Of a stretch of DNA of 27,435 nucleotides, positions 13,471-20,605 are shown in pieces. Each line of letters starts with the position of its first letter. Within the stretch, counting starts at the first letter, position 1. The DNA is from Acidimicrobiaceae bacterium. GTDB taxonomy: Bacteria > Actinomycetota > Acidimicrobiia > Acidimicrobiales > RAAP-2. Under the pieces are notes generated by a model. It did no database searches. It was not told where the DNA came from and saw nothing but the letters and a program-made list of their open reading frames with translations. Location of the stretch: contig PLXU01000145.1 of assembly GCA_003151555.1 (NCBI GenBank), positions 1-27,435 on the forward strand. The letters are read 5' to 3'. A program made the translations under genes and the position numbers.

Positions 13471-14643
13471 GTGAAGAACCTTCAGGCATCACGTGAGGCA
13501 CCCGAGAGCCGCGCAGTGCAGACTTATTCTCCCCTCACCATCACTCGGATCGAGACCATTCCACTGCGAGCCAAGCTCAAGAAAGATTTCAAGGGCAGTC
13601 ACTACCACATGACGCATCGCTCGACCCTCATCACCCGGGTGCATACCGCTGACGGGATCATCGGCGAGGCGTACGCGGGCGACGAGGACGCCACCCTCTT
13701 GGAGATCGAGCGGATTGTTCATTCGGAATTGGCCCCTGCGATCGTGGGCCTGGATGCCATGGAGACCGAAAAATGCTGGCAGGCCGGTTATCCCGTGACC
13801 TTCGACATTTTGAGGGACCGGCGGCTCGGATTGGTCGCGCTGGCTGGCGTCGACGCGGCGATCTGGGATGCGGTGGGCAAAGCGCTTGGTCAGCCGCTCT
13901 GGCGCTTGTGGGGTGGCTACCGCAGACGCATTCCGCTCATTGCCATTGGCGGCTATTACGGCGATCCCCTGGGCACGATCGAAGAGGAGATGCAGTCCTA
14001 CGTCGAGATGGGTCTGGCCGGTGTCAAATTCAAGGTGGGAGGCCGTTCTGCGCCCGAGGACGCGGAGCGCGTTGCTCGTGCCCGCGCCGCCGTGCCGAGC
14101 GGCTTCAAGATCGCCATCGATGCCAATCAGGGTTACAGCGTTGCCCAGGCGCTCGATCTGGCCAATCGAATTTCCGATCTGGACATCATGTGGTTCGAGG
14201 AGCCAGTCGGCTGGGACAATGACGCGAGAGGGATGCGTGACGTGCGGATGAGGGGTCCTCTCCCCGTCTGCGCCGGTCAAAGCGAACACTCTCCGGTCGG
14301 TTGTCGCAACCTCATGGAGGTTGGAGCAATCGATTTCTGCAACTTCGACGCCTCCTGGTCCGGAGGACCGACGGTCTGGCGCAGAATGGCCGCGATCGCG
14401 AGCACCTACGGCGTCGCGGTGGGACACCACGAGGAGCCACAGGTCTCTTCGCACCTCGTCTCGAGCCAGGCCCACGGTTCCGTCGTGGAGTGCTTCCATC
14501 CAGATCGAGATCCCTTCTGGTGGAATCTCATTGCCAATCGACCGCCGCTCGAAGACGGAGAGCTGGTGCTCAGTGACGCCCCGGGGCTGGGCTGGGAACT
14601 CAACACTGACTACGTCGATCGTCATCGACTCCGGACTGAGTGA
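13471..14643 (+). CDS. Enolase-superfamily (mandelate racemase/dehydratase type) enzyme 2
   Basis: This protein of about 390 residues is a second mandelate-racemase-like enzyme, clearly different from the one at 6696. It has the complete KxK pair Lys186/Lys188 (VKFKVGG), Asp217-x-Asn219 (IDANQG), Glu243/Glu244 (WFEEP), Glu272 within GQSEHS, Asp293 (FDASWSGG) and His319/His320 (GHHEEP). Lys plus His-Asp bases indicate a mandelate-racemase-type dehydratase or racemase, not a muconate cycloisomerase, which would carry Lys on the sixth strand. I prefer the GTG at 13471, preceded by GGTGAGGAG, to the GTG at 13438, which would add 11 basic residues. Its stop overlaps the LacI start by GTGA. The substrate is probably a sugar acid; the sequence does not tell which. 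Confidence 0.88.
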   Translation: MKNLQASREAPESRAVQTYSPLTITRIETIPLRAKLKKDFKGSHYHMTHRSTLITRVHTADGIIGEAYAGDEDATLLEIERIVHSELAPAIVGLDAMETEKCWQAGYPVTFDILRDRRLGLVALAGVDAAIWDAVGKALGQPLWRLWGGYRRRIPLIAIGGYYGDPLGTIEEEMQSYVEMGLAGVKFKVGGRSAPEDAERVARARAAVPSGFKIAIDANQGYSVAQALDLANRISDLDIMWFEEPVGWDNDARGMRDVRMRGPLPVCAGQSEHSPVGCRNLMEVGAIDFCNFDASWSGGPTVWRRMAAIASTYGVAVGHHEEPQVSSHLVSSQAHGSVVECFHPDRDPFWWNLIANRPPLEDGELVLSDAPGLGWELNTDYVDRHRLRTE

Positions 14644-15692
14644 CGGTGACCCCGCTTAAACCCGCGAGTGCGCCGCGCCCGAGCGACAGTCGCAGCAGCA
14701 TGCAAGAGGTCGCCAAGCGTGCCGGAGTGGCACCGTCTTCGGTGTCGCGCGTACTCTCCGGGCACCCGAACGTCAGCGAAGTATTACGAAATCGCGTCAA
14801 TGACGCCGTCTCGGCCATGGGCTACGAACCCGATCTGCTGGCCCAGAGCCTGCGCCGGGGCGCCACGATGACGGTCGGTTTTGTGGTCGCCAACATCTCT
14901 AATCCGCTGCTCTCGGAAATCGCGCTCGGGGCCGAGACGTGCCTGCAGGCCGCCGGCTACTCAATGCTGGTGACCAACTCGATGAGCGAGCCAGAGTTGG
15001 ACGCGGAGCACATCCGATTATTCGCACGACGCCGAGTGGACGGCCTGCTGCTCTCGATATCAAGTGAGAACTGGCAAGCGACGATTGACGCGATCAACAA
15101 GTCCGCCCTGCCCGTCGTGTTGGTGGACCGCGAGCTGAAGGTGAACCAGCCGGTGTCCGCGGTGTTGGCCGAACACGGCATTGGTATCGCCGACGCGGTG
15201 CATCATCTCGCCTCGCTCGGGCATCAACGCATCGCACTAGTGAACGGACCGGCCGACCTGCGGCCCGCTCGCGATCGGGCCGCGACGCTTCGCCGGGTAT
15301 CGCGCCAACTAGGCATCACGTGCATCGTTCGATCCGGCGCCTTCACCGCCGAGCACGGCGAGCGGGCGGTTGAATTCCTGCTGGCCCAACCCGATCCACC
15401 GACCGCGATCGTCGTCGGCAGTAACCAGATCCTCGTAGGCGTGCTTCGCGCGTTACGACACGCGGCTCGCAGAATACCGGAGGACATCTCGCTGGTCACC
15501 TGTGACGAAGTGCCGCTCGCGGAATTCCTCGTGCCACCTCTCGCCACTATCGAACGTGACCACTTCGAAATGGGCACAATCGCGGCCCAGCTGTTGTTGG
15601 AACTCCTCTCGGGCACCAAACCACGGACGAAAAAGGTCCCTACGACCTACCTTCCCGCGGGCAGTGTTGGTCCCGCACCGGCGAGTACCTAA
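14640..15692 (+). CDS. LacI-family transcriptional regulator
   Basis: This 350-residue protein has a short N-terminal extension of about 19 residues. The LacI helix-turn-helix follows (MQEVAKRAGVAPSSVSRVLSG, residues about 21-41), then a hinge (LAQSLRRGAT) and a periplasmic-binding-protein-like sensor domain beginning TVGFVVANISNPLLSEIA. The last part has the usual FLVPPLATIERD segment. The start at GTG 14640 overlaps the upstream stop by four bases, so it is translationally coupled to the dehydratase. It is the only LacI-type gene in the window, and four operator-like palindromes with central CG flank the surrounding operons, so it is the probable regulator of all region A operons. The inducer is probably the sugar or an acid intermediate. 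Confidence 0.93.
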   Translation: MTVTPLKPASAPRPSDSRSSMQEVAKRAGVAPSSVSRVLSGHPNVSEVLRNRVNDAVSAMGYEPDLLAQSLRRGATMTVGFVVANISNPLLSEIALGAETCLQAAGYSMLVTNSMSEPELDAEHIRLFARRRVDGLLLSISSENWQATIDAINKSALPVVLVDRELKVNQPVSAVLAEHGIGIADAVHHLASLGHQRIALVNGPADLRPARDRAATLRRVSRQLGITCIVRSGAFTAEHGERAVEFLLAQPDPPTAIVVGSNQILVGVLRALRHAARRIPEDISLVTCDEVPLAEFLVPPLATIERDHFEMGTIAAQLLLELLSGTKPRTKKVPTTYLPAGSVGPAPAST

Positions 15693-15710
15693 GAAACCAA
15701 AGGCGGCGTC

Positions 15711-16022
15711 ATGGAATTTCTCGTTGAAATCGAAGTTCGACTTCCCCCACTGATGGAAAAGTCAGAACGGGATCGGCTCATCGAGGCCGAGCGAGTGCGC
15801 GGCAGAGAGTTGACCGCCGAGGGCATCATTCGCGCCATTTGGCGAATACCCGGACGTTTCGCGAACTGCGCGATCTGGTCATGCGCCGACGCCACGAAGT
15901 TGCACGAAGCGATTTCGAGTCTTCCAATGTGGCCATTCACGGATGTGCGGGTGACCCCCCTCGCACAACACGCTCTCGCCCAACACTGTCAAGGTCTGCC
16001 ATCGCGACTAGTGGTTGACTAA
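15711..16022 (+). CDS. Muconolactone delta-isomerase-like protein
   Basis: This 103-residue protein matches the muconolactone isomerase (CatC/MIase) family: it starts MEFLVEIEVRLPP, has the ERVRGRELTAEG helix and the IWRIPGRFANCAIW strand, and ends with SLPMWPFTDVRVTPLAQHA. Known members move the double bond in muconolactone in the beta-ketoadipate pathway, and the fold is a small ferredoxin-like oligomer, as in RhaM. The length is slightly above the usual 92-97 residues. It lies 18 bp after the LacI gene and 28 bp before an esterase. No catechol dioxygenase or cis,cis-muconate pathway gene is near, so a role on a lactone or keto acid of the sugar route is possible. The family call is firm; the function here is not. 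Confidence 0.85.
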   Translation: MEFLVEIEVRLPPLMEKSERDRLIEAERVRGRELTAEGIIRAIWRIPGRFANCAIWSCADATKLHEAISSLPMWPFTDVRVTPLAQHALAQHCQGLPSRLVVD

Positions 16023-16050
16023 TTTGCTGTGAGCGACCGGGGACACTGAA

Positions 16051-16989
16051 ATGGCAATTGACGCGGAACTCGCAACATTCCTCATCGAGCCGATTCCCAA
16101 CGACATGGACGACGTACTAGGTACACGTCGCCTGCTCGCGCAACTCACTGAGACGAAGATCGCCCAACGCGAGCCCCTCGCGCCGGGACTGCGATACCAC
16201 GACCAAGTCATCGGTGATGCTGACGGCGATCTGCAGGTGCCGGTTCGGATCTATCGCAATGAGAATGCTCCGGCCCCGTGTGGCGCGCTGGTGTTCTTCC
16301 ACGGTGGGGCGTTCGTATTCGGCGACTTGGAGTCCGAACACGAACGCTGCGTGAGGTTCGCTCACCAGGCGAATTGCGTGGTGGTATCGGTGGACTACCG
16401 ACTTGCCCCTGAGCATCCCTACCCCGCGGCAGTCGACGACGGCTTTGCCGCCCTGCAATGGCTGCGACGAAACGCGAGCCAACTCGGCGTTGATCCCACT
16501 CGAATTGGCGTGGGCGGCGCCAGTGCGGGTGGGGCGATCGCCGCGGCCACGGTGCTGCGAGCACGCGATAGCGACGGTCCTTGGCTGAAGGCGCACTTGC
16601 TCATCTATCCAGCCTTGGACAATGAAACGTCATCGCTTTCGATCGAGCAGTTCTATCGCGCCGAGCCTTGGGACGGGGAGCGAACCCGAAAGATGTGGTC
16701 AATGTATCTTGGTGGCCACAGCCAGGGGGTTGCGGCGTACGCGTCGCCGGCACGTGCGCTCGATCTGACCAACTTTCCGCCCACCTACATCATGACTGCC
16801 GAATGCGATCCGTTACGCGACGAAGCACTCTCGTTCGCCCAGCGACTGCTGGAGGTTCATACCACCGTCGAGTTTCATCATTTTGCTCGAACTTTTCACG
16901 GATTCGACGTGGTCGCACCCGGGTCCAAACTTAGCGAACTTGCACTGGACGAACAAGTGGCCTACCTCACGCGAGAGCTAAGCAAGTGA
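16051..16989 (+). CDS. Alpha/beta hydrolase, hormone-sensitive lipase (HSL) family esterase
   Basis: This 312-residue protein has the HSL-family oxyanion motif HGGAF (His84-Ala87), the nucleophile motif GASAGG with Ser158, Asp253 in ECDPL and His283 in HGFD, giving a complete Ser-Asp-His triad. The DYRLAPEHPYPAA segment is also typical. It is cytoplasmic, with no signal peptide. It is the last gene of the operon that begins with the second dehydratase. HSL esterases hydrolyse short-chain esters and some lactones. Here it could release an acyl group from an acylated sugar, open a lactone, or cleave a diketo acid; the first two fit the known family better. The ATG at 16051 has only a weak upstream purine stretch (CCGGGGACACTGAA). 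Confidence 0.92.
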   Translation: MAIDAELATFLIEPIPNDMDDVLGTRRLLAQLTETKIAQREPLAPGLRYHDQVIGDADGDLQVPVRIYRNENAPAPCGALVFFHGGAFVFGDLESEHERCVRFAHQANCVVVSVDYRLAPEHPYPAAVDDGFAALQWLRRNASQLGVDPTRIGVGGASAGGAIAAATVLRARDSDGPWLKAHLLIYPALDNETSSLSIEQFYRAEPWDGERTRKMWSMYLGGHSQGVAAYASPARALDLTNFPPTYIMTAECDPLRDEALSFAQRLLEVHTTVEFHHFARTFHGFDVVAPGSKLSELALDEQVAYLTRELSK

Positions 16990-17127
16990 AATTGATTGGC
17001 GGGAATATTCGAATTGAGTGCCGGCTTCACACCGGTATCGTTGCCTGTCCGCTCGAGTCAGCGTCGGGACCAACAGCCGCCAGGACATTTCGATGTGGCA
17101 GGACTCAGATCCTGGCTATCGCCGTCT

Positions 17128-17763
17128 CTACGCCGCGAGTAATTCGCGCTCATCGAGGAACGACCACCACGCCTGGCCAATGAGGCGAGCAGCATCCTCG
17201 ACTTCACCGGCGTCGGGCTCGAGCAGGGCAAGGGCCTCGAGCGTCCACTTGGCGTGAGCATCCTCGACCAGCCCGTGCGCCATCCAAAAGGCCACCGCTT
17301 CACTTTCGGCGCCGTAATGCGCAATGAGCCCCGCGGCCTTGGATTCGGCAATCCGAGCGCCCTGACTTTCGTACGCCCACAGACCGGCGAGTGAAGACTC
17401 GGGTCCTCTTTTTGACAGCAACCAATAAACCCCCACTAAGTGAGCCATCGCGGGTGAGATCTCGGCATTCGACGCGTGGAACCAGCGTGCGAACCTATCG
17501 AAAAGTTCGAGGTGGCTAGGCGTTGATACCTCATCTGCCAAATTGTCCAGCACTGCGTCACGCACTGGGCCGGCGGCGAGTTGCGCGCTCAGGCCCTCCA
17601 GAAACATTGGAAACATCGCCTCAAAGAAACGGTACTGCTCGGCGTAGTGGGTCAACTCGTCCCGGCTCAACTCTCCAGCCTCCCAGCGACGATAGAACGG
17701 GTGGTTCAGCAATTGATAATCCCTTAGTGCCGAATCGAGCGTGGTTGCCAGTTGCGTTGCCAT
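17128..17763 (-). CDS. Haem-oxygenase-fold PqqC/TenA/CADD-like protein
   Basis: This 211-residue all-helical protein resembles the CADD/PqqC group: HPFYRRWEAGELSRDELTHYAEQY at the N-terminus is the typical opening helix. Possible diiron ligands are Asp77 or Glu78, His84, Glu132 and the H-x3-E-x2-H set His163, Glu167, His170. CADD of Chlamydia has a similar set with Asp in place of Glu167. Tyr24 and Lys142 lie near where CADD has the Tyr and Lys implicated in self-sacrificing p-aminobenzoate synthesis. The start has no Shine-Dalgarno sequence, but TATTTT ends 6 nt before the ATG, which would fit a leaderless transcript. It lies 83 bp downstream of an SDR gene on the same strand. TenA-like thiaminase or PqqC function is less likely, as no thiamine or PQQ genes are near. 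Confidence 0.75.
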   Translation of the reverse strand: MATQLATTLDSALRDYQLLNHPFYRRWEAGELSRDELTHYAEQYRFFEAMFPMFLEGLSAQLAAGPVRDAVLDNLADEVSTPSHLELFDRFARWFHASNAEISPAMAHLVGVYWLLSKRGPESSLAGLWAYESQGARIAESKAAGLIAHYGAESEAVAFWMAHGLVEDAHAKWTLEALALLEPDAGEVEDAARLIGQAWWSFLDERELLAA

Positions 17764-17846
17764 GGTTTGAAAATATCACGGCGACGCTCACGCATGGACG
17801 CACGTCCTTGGCTCGAGACTTTGGCCCGCGAGTACCGACTGGCCCC

Positions 17847-18617
17847 TTAGACGTGAGCGAGTAGCCCTCCGTCAACCAGCAGCGTCTGTCCCGTTATGTA
17901 CGACGCGTCGTCGGACGCCAAGAACGCGACCGCGGCGGCCATCTCTTCGGGCAGCCCTTGACGGCCCATCGGAACCGTGCGATCAATCAACGTCGCGATA
18001 TCCTCTTCGCTGAGCGCGTCGTGCACAAACTGCGGATCGTTAAAGCCCGTGTCAACCCAACCCGGGCAGACGCAGTTCACTCGAATCCCCGACCGGGCGT
18101 TGTCAATCGCCAGGCTGCGGGTGAGATTGACGACGGCCGCTTTGGACGCCGTGTAGGCCGCCAGGGCCGGTTCGCCGAACATGCCGCTGATCGATCCAGT
18201 GGTCACGATCGCTCCGGCGCCGCGAGATTTCATGATTGGAATGACCGAACGAATGACCAGGAACATCGACGTCACATTGACCGCAAACGTGCGATTCCAC
18301 TCCTCCAGATCCGTCTCTTCGACCGTACCGGCCCGGAGACGGCCCGCGTGCGAGTGCAGGACGTCGATACCACCGAAATCGTTCACGATCCGTCCGATCA
18401 CGTCGCTCACTTGATCGGCGTCAGACACGTCAGCCTGGTAGGCCAGGCTCCTTCCTCCCAGAAGGGCGCACTCTTCGGCCACGCGCTCGCCCTCGGAGGC
18501 TTGCGTATCGACAATCGCGACGTTGGCACCTTCGGACGCGAATCGCAACGCGCTCGCCCGGCCAATGCCGTGCGCACTGCCGGTCACCATCACTGTTTTT
18601 CCGTCAAACCTGCCCAT
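17847..18617 (-). CDS. SDR-family NAD(P)-dependent oxidoreductase
   Basis: This 256-residue classical short-chain dehydrogenase has VTGSAHGIGRA near residue 11, VDTQ after the second strand suggesting NAD preference, the GSISG serine segment, and YTASK as the catalytic Tyr/Lys pair near residue 154. It ends VDGGLLAHV. The usual NNAG motif after the fourth strand is HSHAG here. The ATG at 18617 has an excellent AAGGAG 5 nt upstream; a frame open from 18665 would add 16 residues without a better site. It is not obviously tied to the operons on either side: a hairpin separates it from the transporter gene upstream, and a CADD-like gene follows. The substrate is unknown. Confidence 0.9.
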   Translation of the reverse strand: MGRFDGKTVMVTGSAHGIGRASALRFASEGANVAIVDTQASEGERVAEECALLGGRSLAYQADVSDADQVSDVIGRIVNDFGGIDVLHSHAGRLRAGTVEETDLEEWNRTFAVNVTSMFLVIRSVIPIMKSRGAGAIVTTGSISGMFGEPALAAYTASKAAVVNLTRSLAIDNARSGIRVNCVCPGWVDTGFNDPQFVHDALSEEDIATLIDRTVPMGRQGLPEEMAAAVAFLASDDASYITGQTLLVDGGLLAHV

Positions 18618-18713
18618 CGCATCTCCTTCTGGTCGGCCGTCAGCGGTCAGCGCCGCCGAGTTCACTCAAAGTTGACAGGAACCCTACGCCCAAATTCCCC
18701 GCGACATGAGTCG

Positions 18714-18754
18714 GCTCCACGTTGTCAGGCAACCCGAACCTGACAACGTGGAGC
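18714..18754 (-). terminator. Hairpin terminator after the APC transporter gene
   Basis: Perfect 16-nt arms (18714-18729 and 18739-18754, starting GCTCCACGTTGTCAGG) enclose a 9-nt loop. It lies 32 bp beyond the stop of the minus-strand transporter gene and before the SDR gene, so it probably ends the transporter transcript. No T-tract follows. Confidence 0.75.
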
Positions 18755-18785
18755 AACAAGACCGATTGAGCAAACCGTTGCGGAA

Positions 18786-20252
18786 CTACGCCTCGTCCGC
18801 TCCCTTTATCCCCTGTTCACGCCGTTCCTTGATCGAGTTGAAGTACGGCGACGATGGTCGCAGCGCCTTGATAAGGAATCCCAAGGCGAAGACGATCACG
18901 ATGATGATGACCGCCACCCACGCCACGATGTGCGCCTGGGTGGTGAGCCCGTAAAAGAAGATCGCGCCCATGAACAGTCCACCCAGCAGTGGGATTATGC
19001 CCAGGACGATCAGCTTGGTGGCGTTGTGCTTCAAGTGATCGCGGTAGAACCAGACGCTGGCGCAGGCGACCACGAAGTACATGAACAGCCCGATCATGCC
19101 GTCCGAGCTGATGATGTCGCCAATCGCGTGGTTGGCCGACGCGTTGGCCAGGTAGGGAATGAGCAGCGCCGGAGGAATGGCGGCCAGGATCAGCAGACCC
19201 GCCCACGGCGTCTGGTGCTTCTGGTTGATGAAGCCGAACACCCGGGGAATGAGCTTGTCGCGGGCCAACGCGTAGAGCACTCGGCTGGGCTCGGTCATCT
19301 GAATCTGACAGGTGCCAATGACCGCGACCAGCACGGCGAGCGGCAGGGCTCTGCCAAAGAAACCGGGAACCAGCAACTGGCCCGCGTAGGCCATCACGTC
19401 CGTGCCGCGCTGCAGGACGTTCGCCTGGCTTGACACGCCCTCGAAGACCGCAATCAGGAACGTGTACCAGATGGTCAGGAACAGGCAACCCATCATCATC
19501 GCCCGGCCGGGGTTGATCTTGCGATTGGTCGACTCCTCGCCGAGCACCGCCGTAGCCTCCCAGCCGAGGTAGAGGAATCCGCAGGGCACCGCGGCCTTGG
19601 CCAGACCCGTGAAGCCGCCAATGCCGTGCACCGCGCCGGAGAAGGCAAAGTCATGGATCGACGGCAATGACGCGCCGCCGGCGTGCGAGGCCTCATGGAT
19701 GAGGGCCAGAATCACGAAGGAGATCATGGCGCTGTACTCAATGAAGACAAACGCCCACTGCAGTCGCACCGAGGGGCGAATCCCGCGGATCGAGAGGTAC
19801 ACCAGTACGCCCATGATCGCGGTCGCCACAACCCAGGTCAGCGGATTGGAGAAGGTGTGACCGGTCGGCGCGACCACGAAGAGGAAGTACGCACCAGCGA
19901 GCGTGATGTTGCCGACGTTGGCGAAGGTCGAGACCGCCACGTTGAGCAGTCCGGTGCCGACGCCAATGGACGGCGTGACCGCCTCGCCCACCCACACGTA
20001 CGGCGCACCCGCGTGGGCTCGCCACCGGTTGAGGCTGGCGTAACCGACCGAACAAGCGGTCATCGCCAGGCCCACGATCAAAACCGCGAGCGGCGCGATG
20101 TGTCCGGCGAAGGCCACCAATATGGCCAGCGTGTAGGCCACGCTGCTCGATGGTGCAACGTTCGCGATCGAGACCACGAAGTCGCCCCAGAGGCTTACCG
20201 AGTCTTCTCGTAAACCCAATTCCTGTTGAATTTGCTGTTCCTCAGTTGCCAC
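18786..20252 (-). CDS. APC-superfamily amino acid/amine permease
   Basis: This 488-residue integral membrane protein has about 12 hydrophobic segments. It begins with a 25-residue acidic, Gln-rich cytoplasmic tail, then SLWGDFVVSIANVAPSSSVAY, the typical first-helix region of APC transporters. Members bring in amino acids, polyamines or related amines by proton or sodium coupling. I start at the GTG at 20252 because GGAGGGG lies 5 nt upstream and the predicted transcription start is near 20280. The longer frame from the ATG at 20288 would start inside the -10 box. It diverges from the FGGY kinase operon, and both promoters carry the same 17-bp operator, so it is probably the uptake system for that pathway. 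An APC transporter beside a sugar-type kinase is unusual and may hint at an amino-polyol or other amine substrate. Confidence 0.92.
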   Translation of the reverse strand: MATEEQQIQQELGLREDSVSLWGDFVVSIANVAPSSSVAYTLAILVAFAGHIAPLAVLIVGLAMTACSVGYASLNRWRAHAGAPYVWVGEAVTPSIGVGTGLLNVAVSTFANVGNITLAGAYFLFVVAPTGHTFSNPLTWVVATAIMGVLVYLSIRGIRPSVRLQWAFVFIEYSAMISFVILALIHEASHAGGASLPSIHDFAFSGAVHGIGGFTGLAKAAVPCGFLYLGWEATAVLGEESTNRKINPGRAMMMGCLFLTIWYTFLIAVFEGVSSQANVLQRGTDVMAYAGQLLVPGFFGRALPLAVLVAVIGTCQIQMTEPSRVLYALARDKLIPRVFGFINQKHQTPWAGLLILAAIPPALLIPYLANASANHAIGDIISSDGMIGLFMYFVVACASVWFYRDHLKHNATKLIVLGIIPLLGGLFMGAIFFYGLTTQAHIVAWVAVIIIVIVFALGFLIKALRPSSPYFNSIKERREQGIKGADEA

Positions 20253-20286
20253 GGAAGCCCCTCCGGTCCTCGGCCAATTTTGCAAC

Positions 20287-20315
20287 ACAGTAAGTCATCA
20301 GATGACTTTTGTCAA
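20287..20315 (-). promoter_or_regulatory. APC transporter promoter with 17-bp operator filling the spacer
   Basis: On the minus strand the -35 is TTGACA (20315-20310) and the -10 is TACTGT (20292-20287), with exactly 17 nt between them. The perfect palindrome AAGTCATCAGATGACTT (20292-20308) fills that spacer. Transcription would start near 20280, leaving a leader of about 28 nt. A bound regulator would block RNA polymerase. The GntR-family protein at 24265 is the likely ligand-responsive repressor. Confidence 0.85.
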
Positions 20316-20457
20316 ACGTTTTCCACTTATTTTCTCAGCGTTCGGCGTACGGCAACATTCGGCATTTTTGGGATCGATCGGTGAGACAATGCGGAGGACT
20401 CAGTGACCATGCGAATCTGATCGACCAGAACTCACGAAGAAAGACGACGAGAATCAG

Positions 20458-20486
20458 TTGACCGAAGTCATCAGATGACTTACTCT
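20458..20486 (+). promoter_or_regulatory. FGGY kinase operon promoter with 17-bp operator filling the spacer
   Basis: TTGACC (20458-20463) and TACTCT (20481-20486) are 17 nt apart. An identical copy of AAGTCATCAGATGACTT occupies 20465-20481. The design mirrors the divergent promoter at 20287-20315, the two palindromes being 173 bp apart centre to centre. Transcription would start near 20493 with a leader of about 110 nt containing a short open reading frame. Confidence 0.85.
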
Positions 20487-20523
20487 AGAGCGCGAGACAG
20501 GTGCGATCGTCAAGGGGAAGTTC

Positions 20524-20601
20524 ATGGTCATCCGGGAGTTGGGCCGACAGGGGGGAGCGTGTACATGTGCCGTGAACTTCGTGTCGACGACGTCAGTGTG
20601 A
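20524..20601 (+). CDS. Possible 25-codon leader peptide before the kinase gene
   Basis: In the kinase operon leader an ATG at 20524 is preceded by AGGGGAA at 4-nt spacing and opens a 25-codon frame starting MVIRELGRQGG. It ends with TGA at 20599-20601, four bases before the kinase GTG at 20606. The kinase start itself has no visible ribosome binding site, so translation of this short frame could deliver ribosomes to it. The peptide resembles nothing I know and may have no function of its own. It could also be chance; conservation would decide. Confidence 0.35.
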   Translation: MVIRELGRQGGACTCAVNFVSTTSV

Positions 20602-20605
20602 AAAC

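Noticed and set aside
13489..14625. A 378-codon open frame on the minus strand opposite the second enolase-superfamily gene
   Set aside because: It is the antisense shadow of a gene with full catalytic motifs; its translation resembles no protein family.
15711..16989. A fragment of the beta-ketoadipate (catechol) pathway
   Set aside because: Only a CatC-like gene is present. The neighbouring enolase member has dehydratase-type His/Asp bases and the hydrolase is of the HSL esterase family, not an enol-lactone hydrolase.
16990..17127. Terminator between the converging esterase and CADD-like genes
   Set aside because: Only very short pairings (about 4 bp) are visible, so I do not call a terminator.
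20253..20288. ATG at 20288 as the start of the APC transporter
   Set aside because: It falls in the -10 box of a well-formed promoter and lacks a ribosome site, whereas the GTG at 20252 has GGAGGGG at 5 nt.
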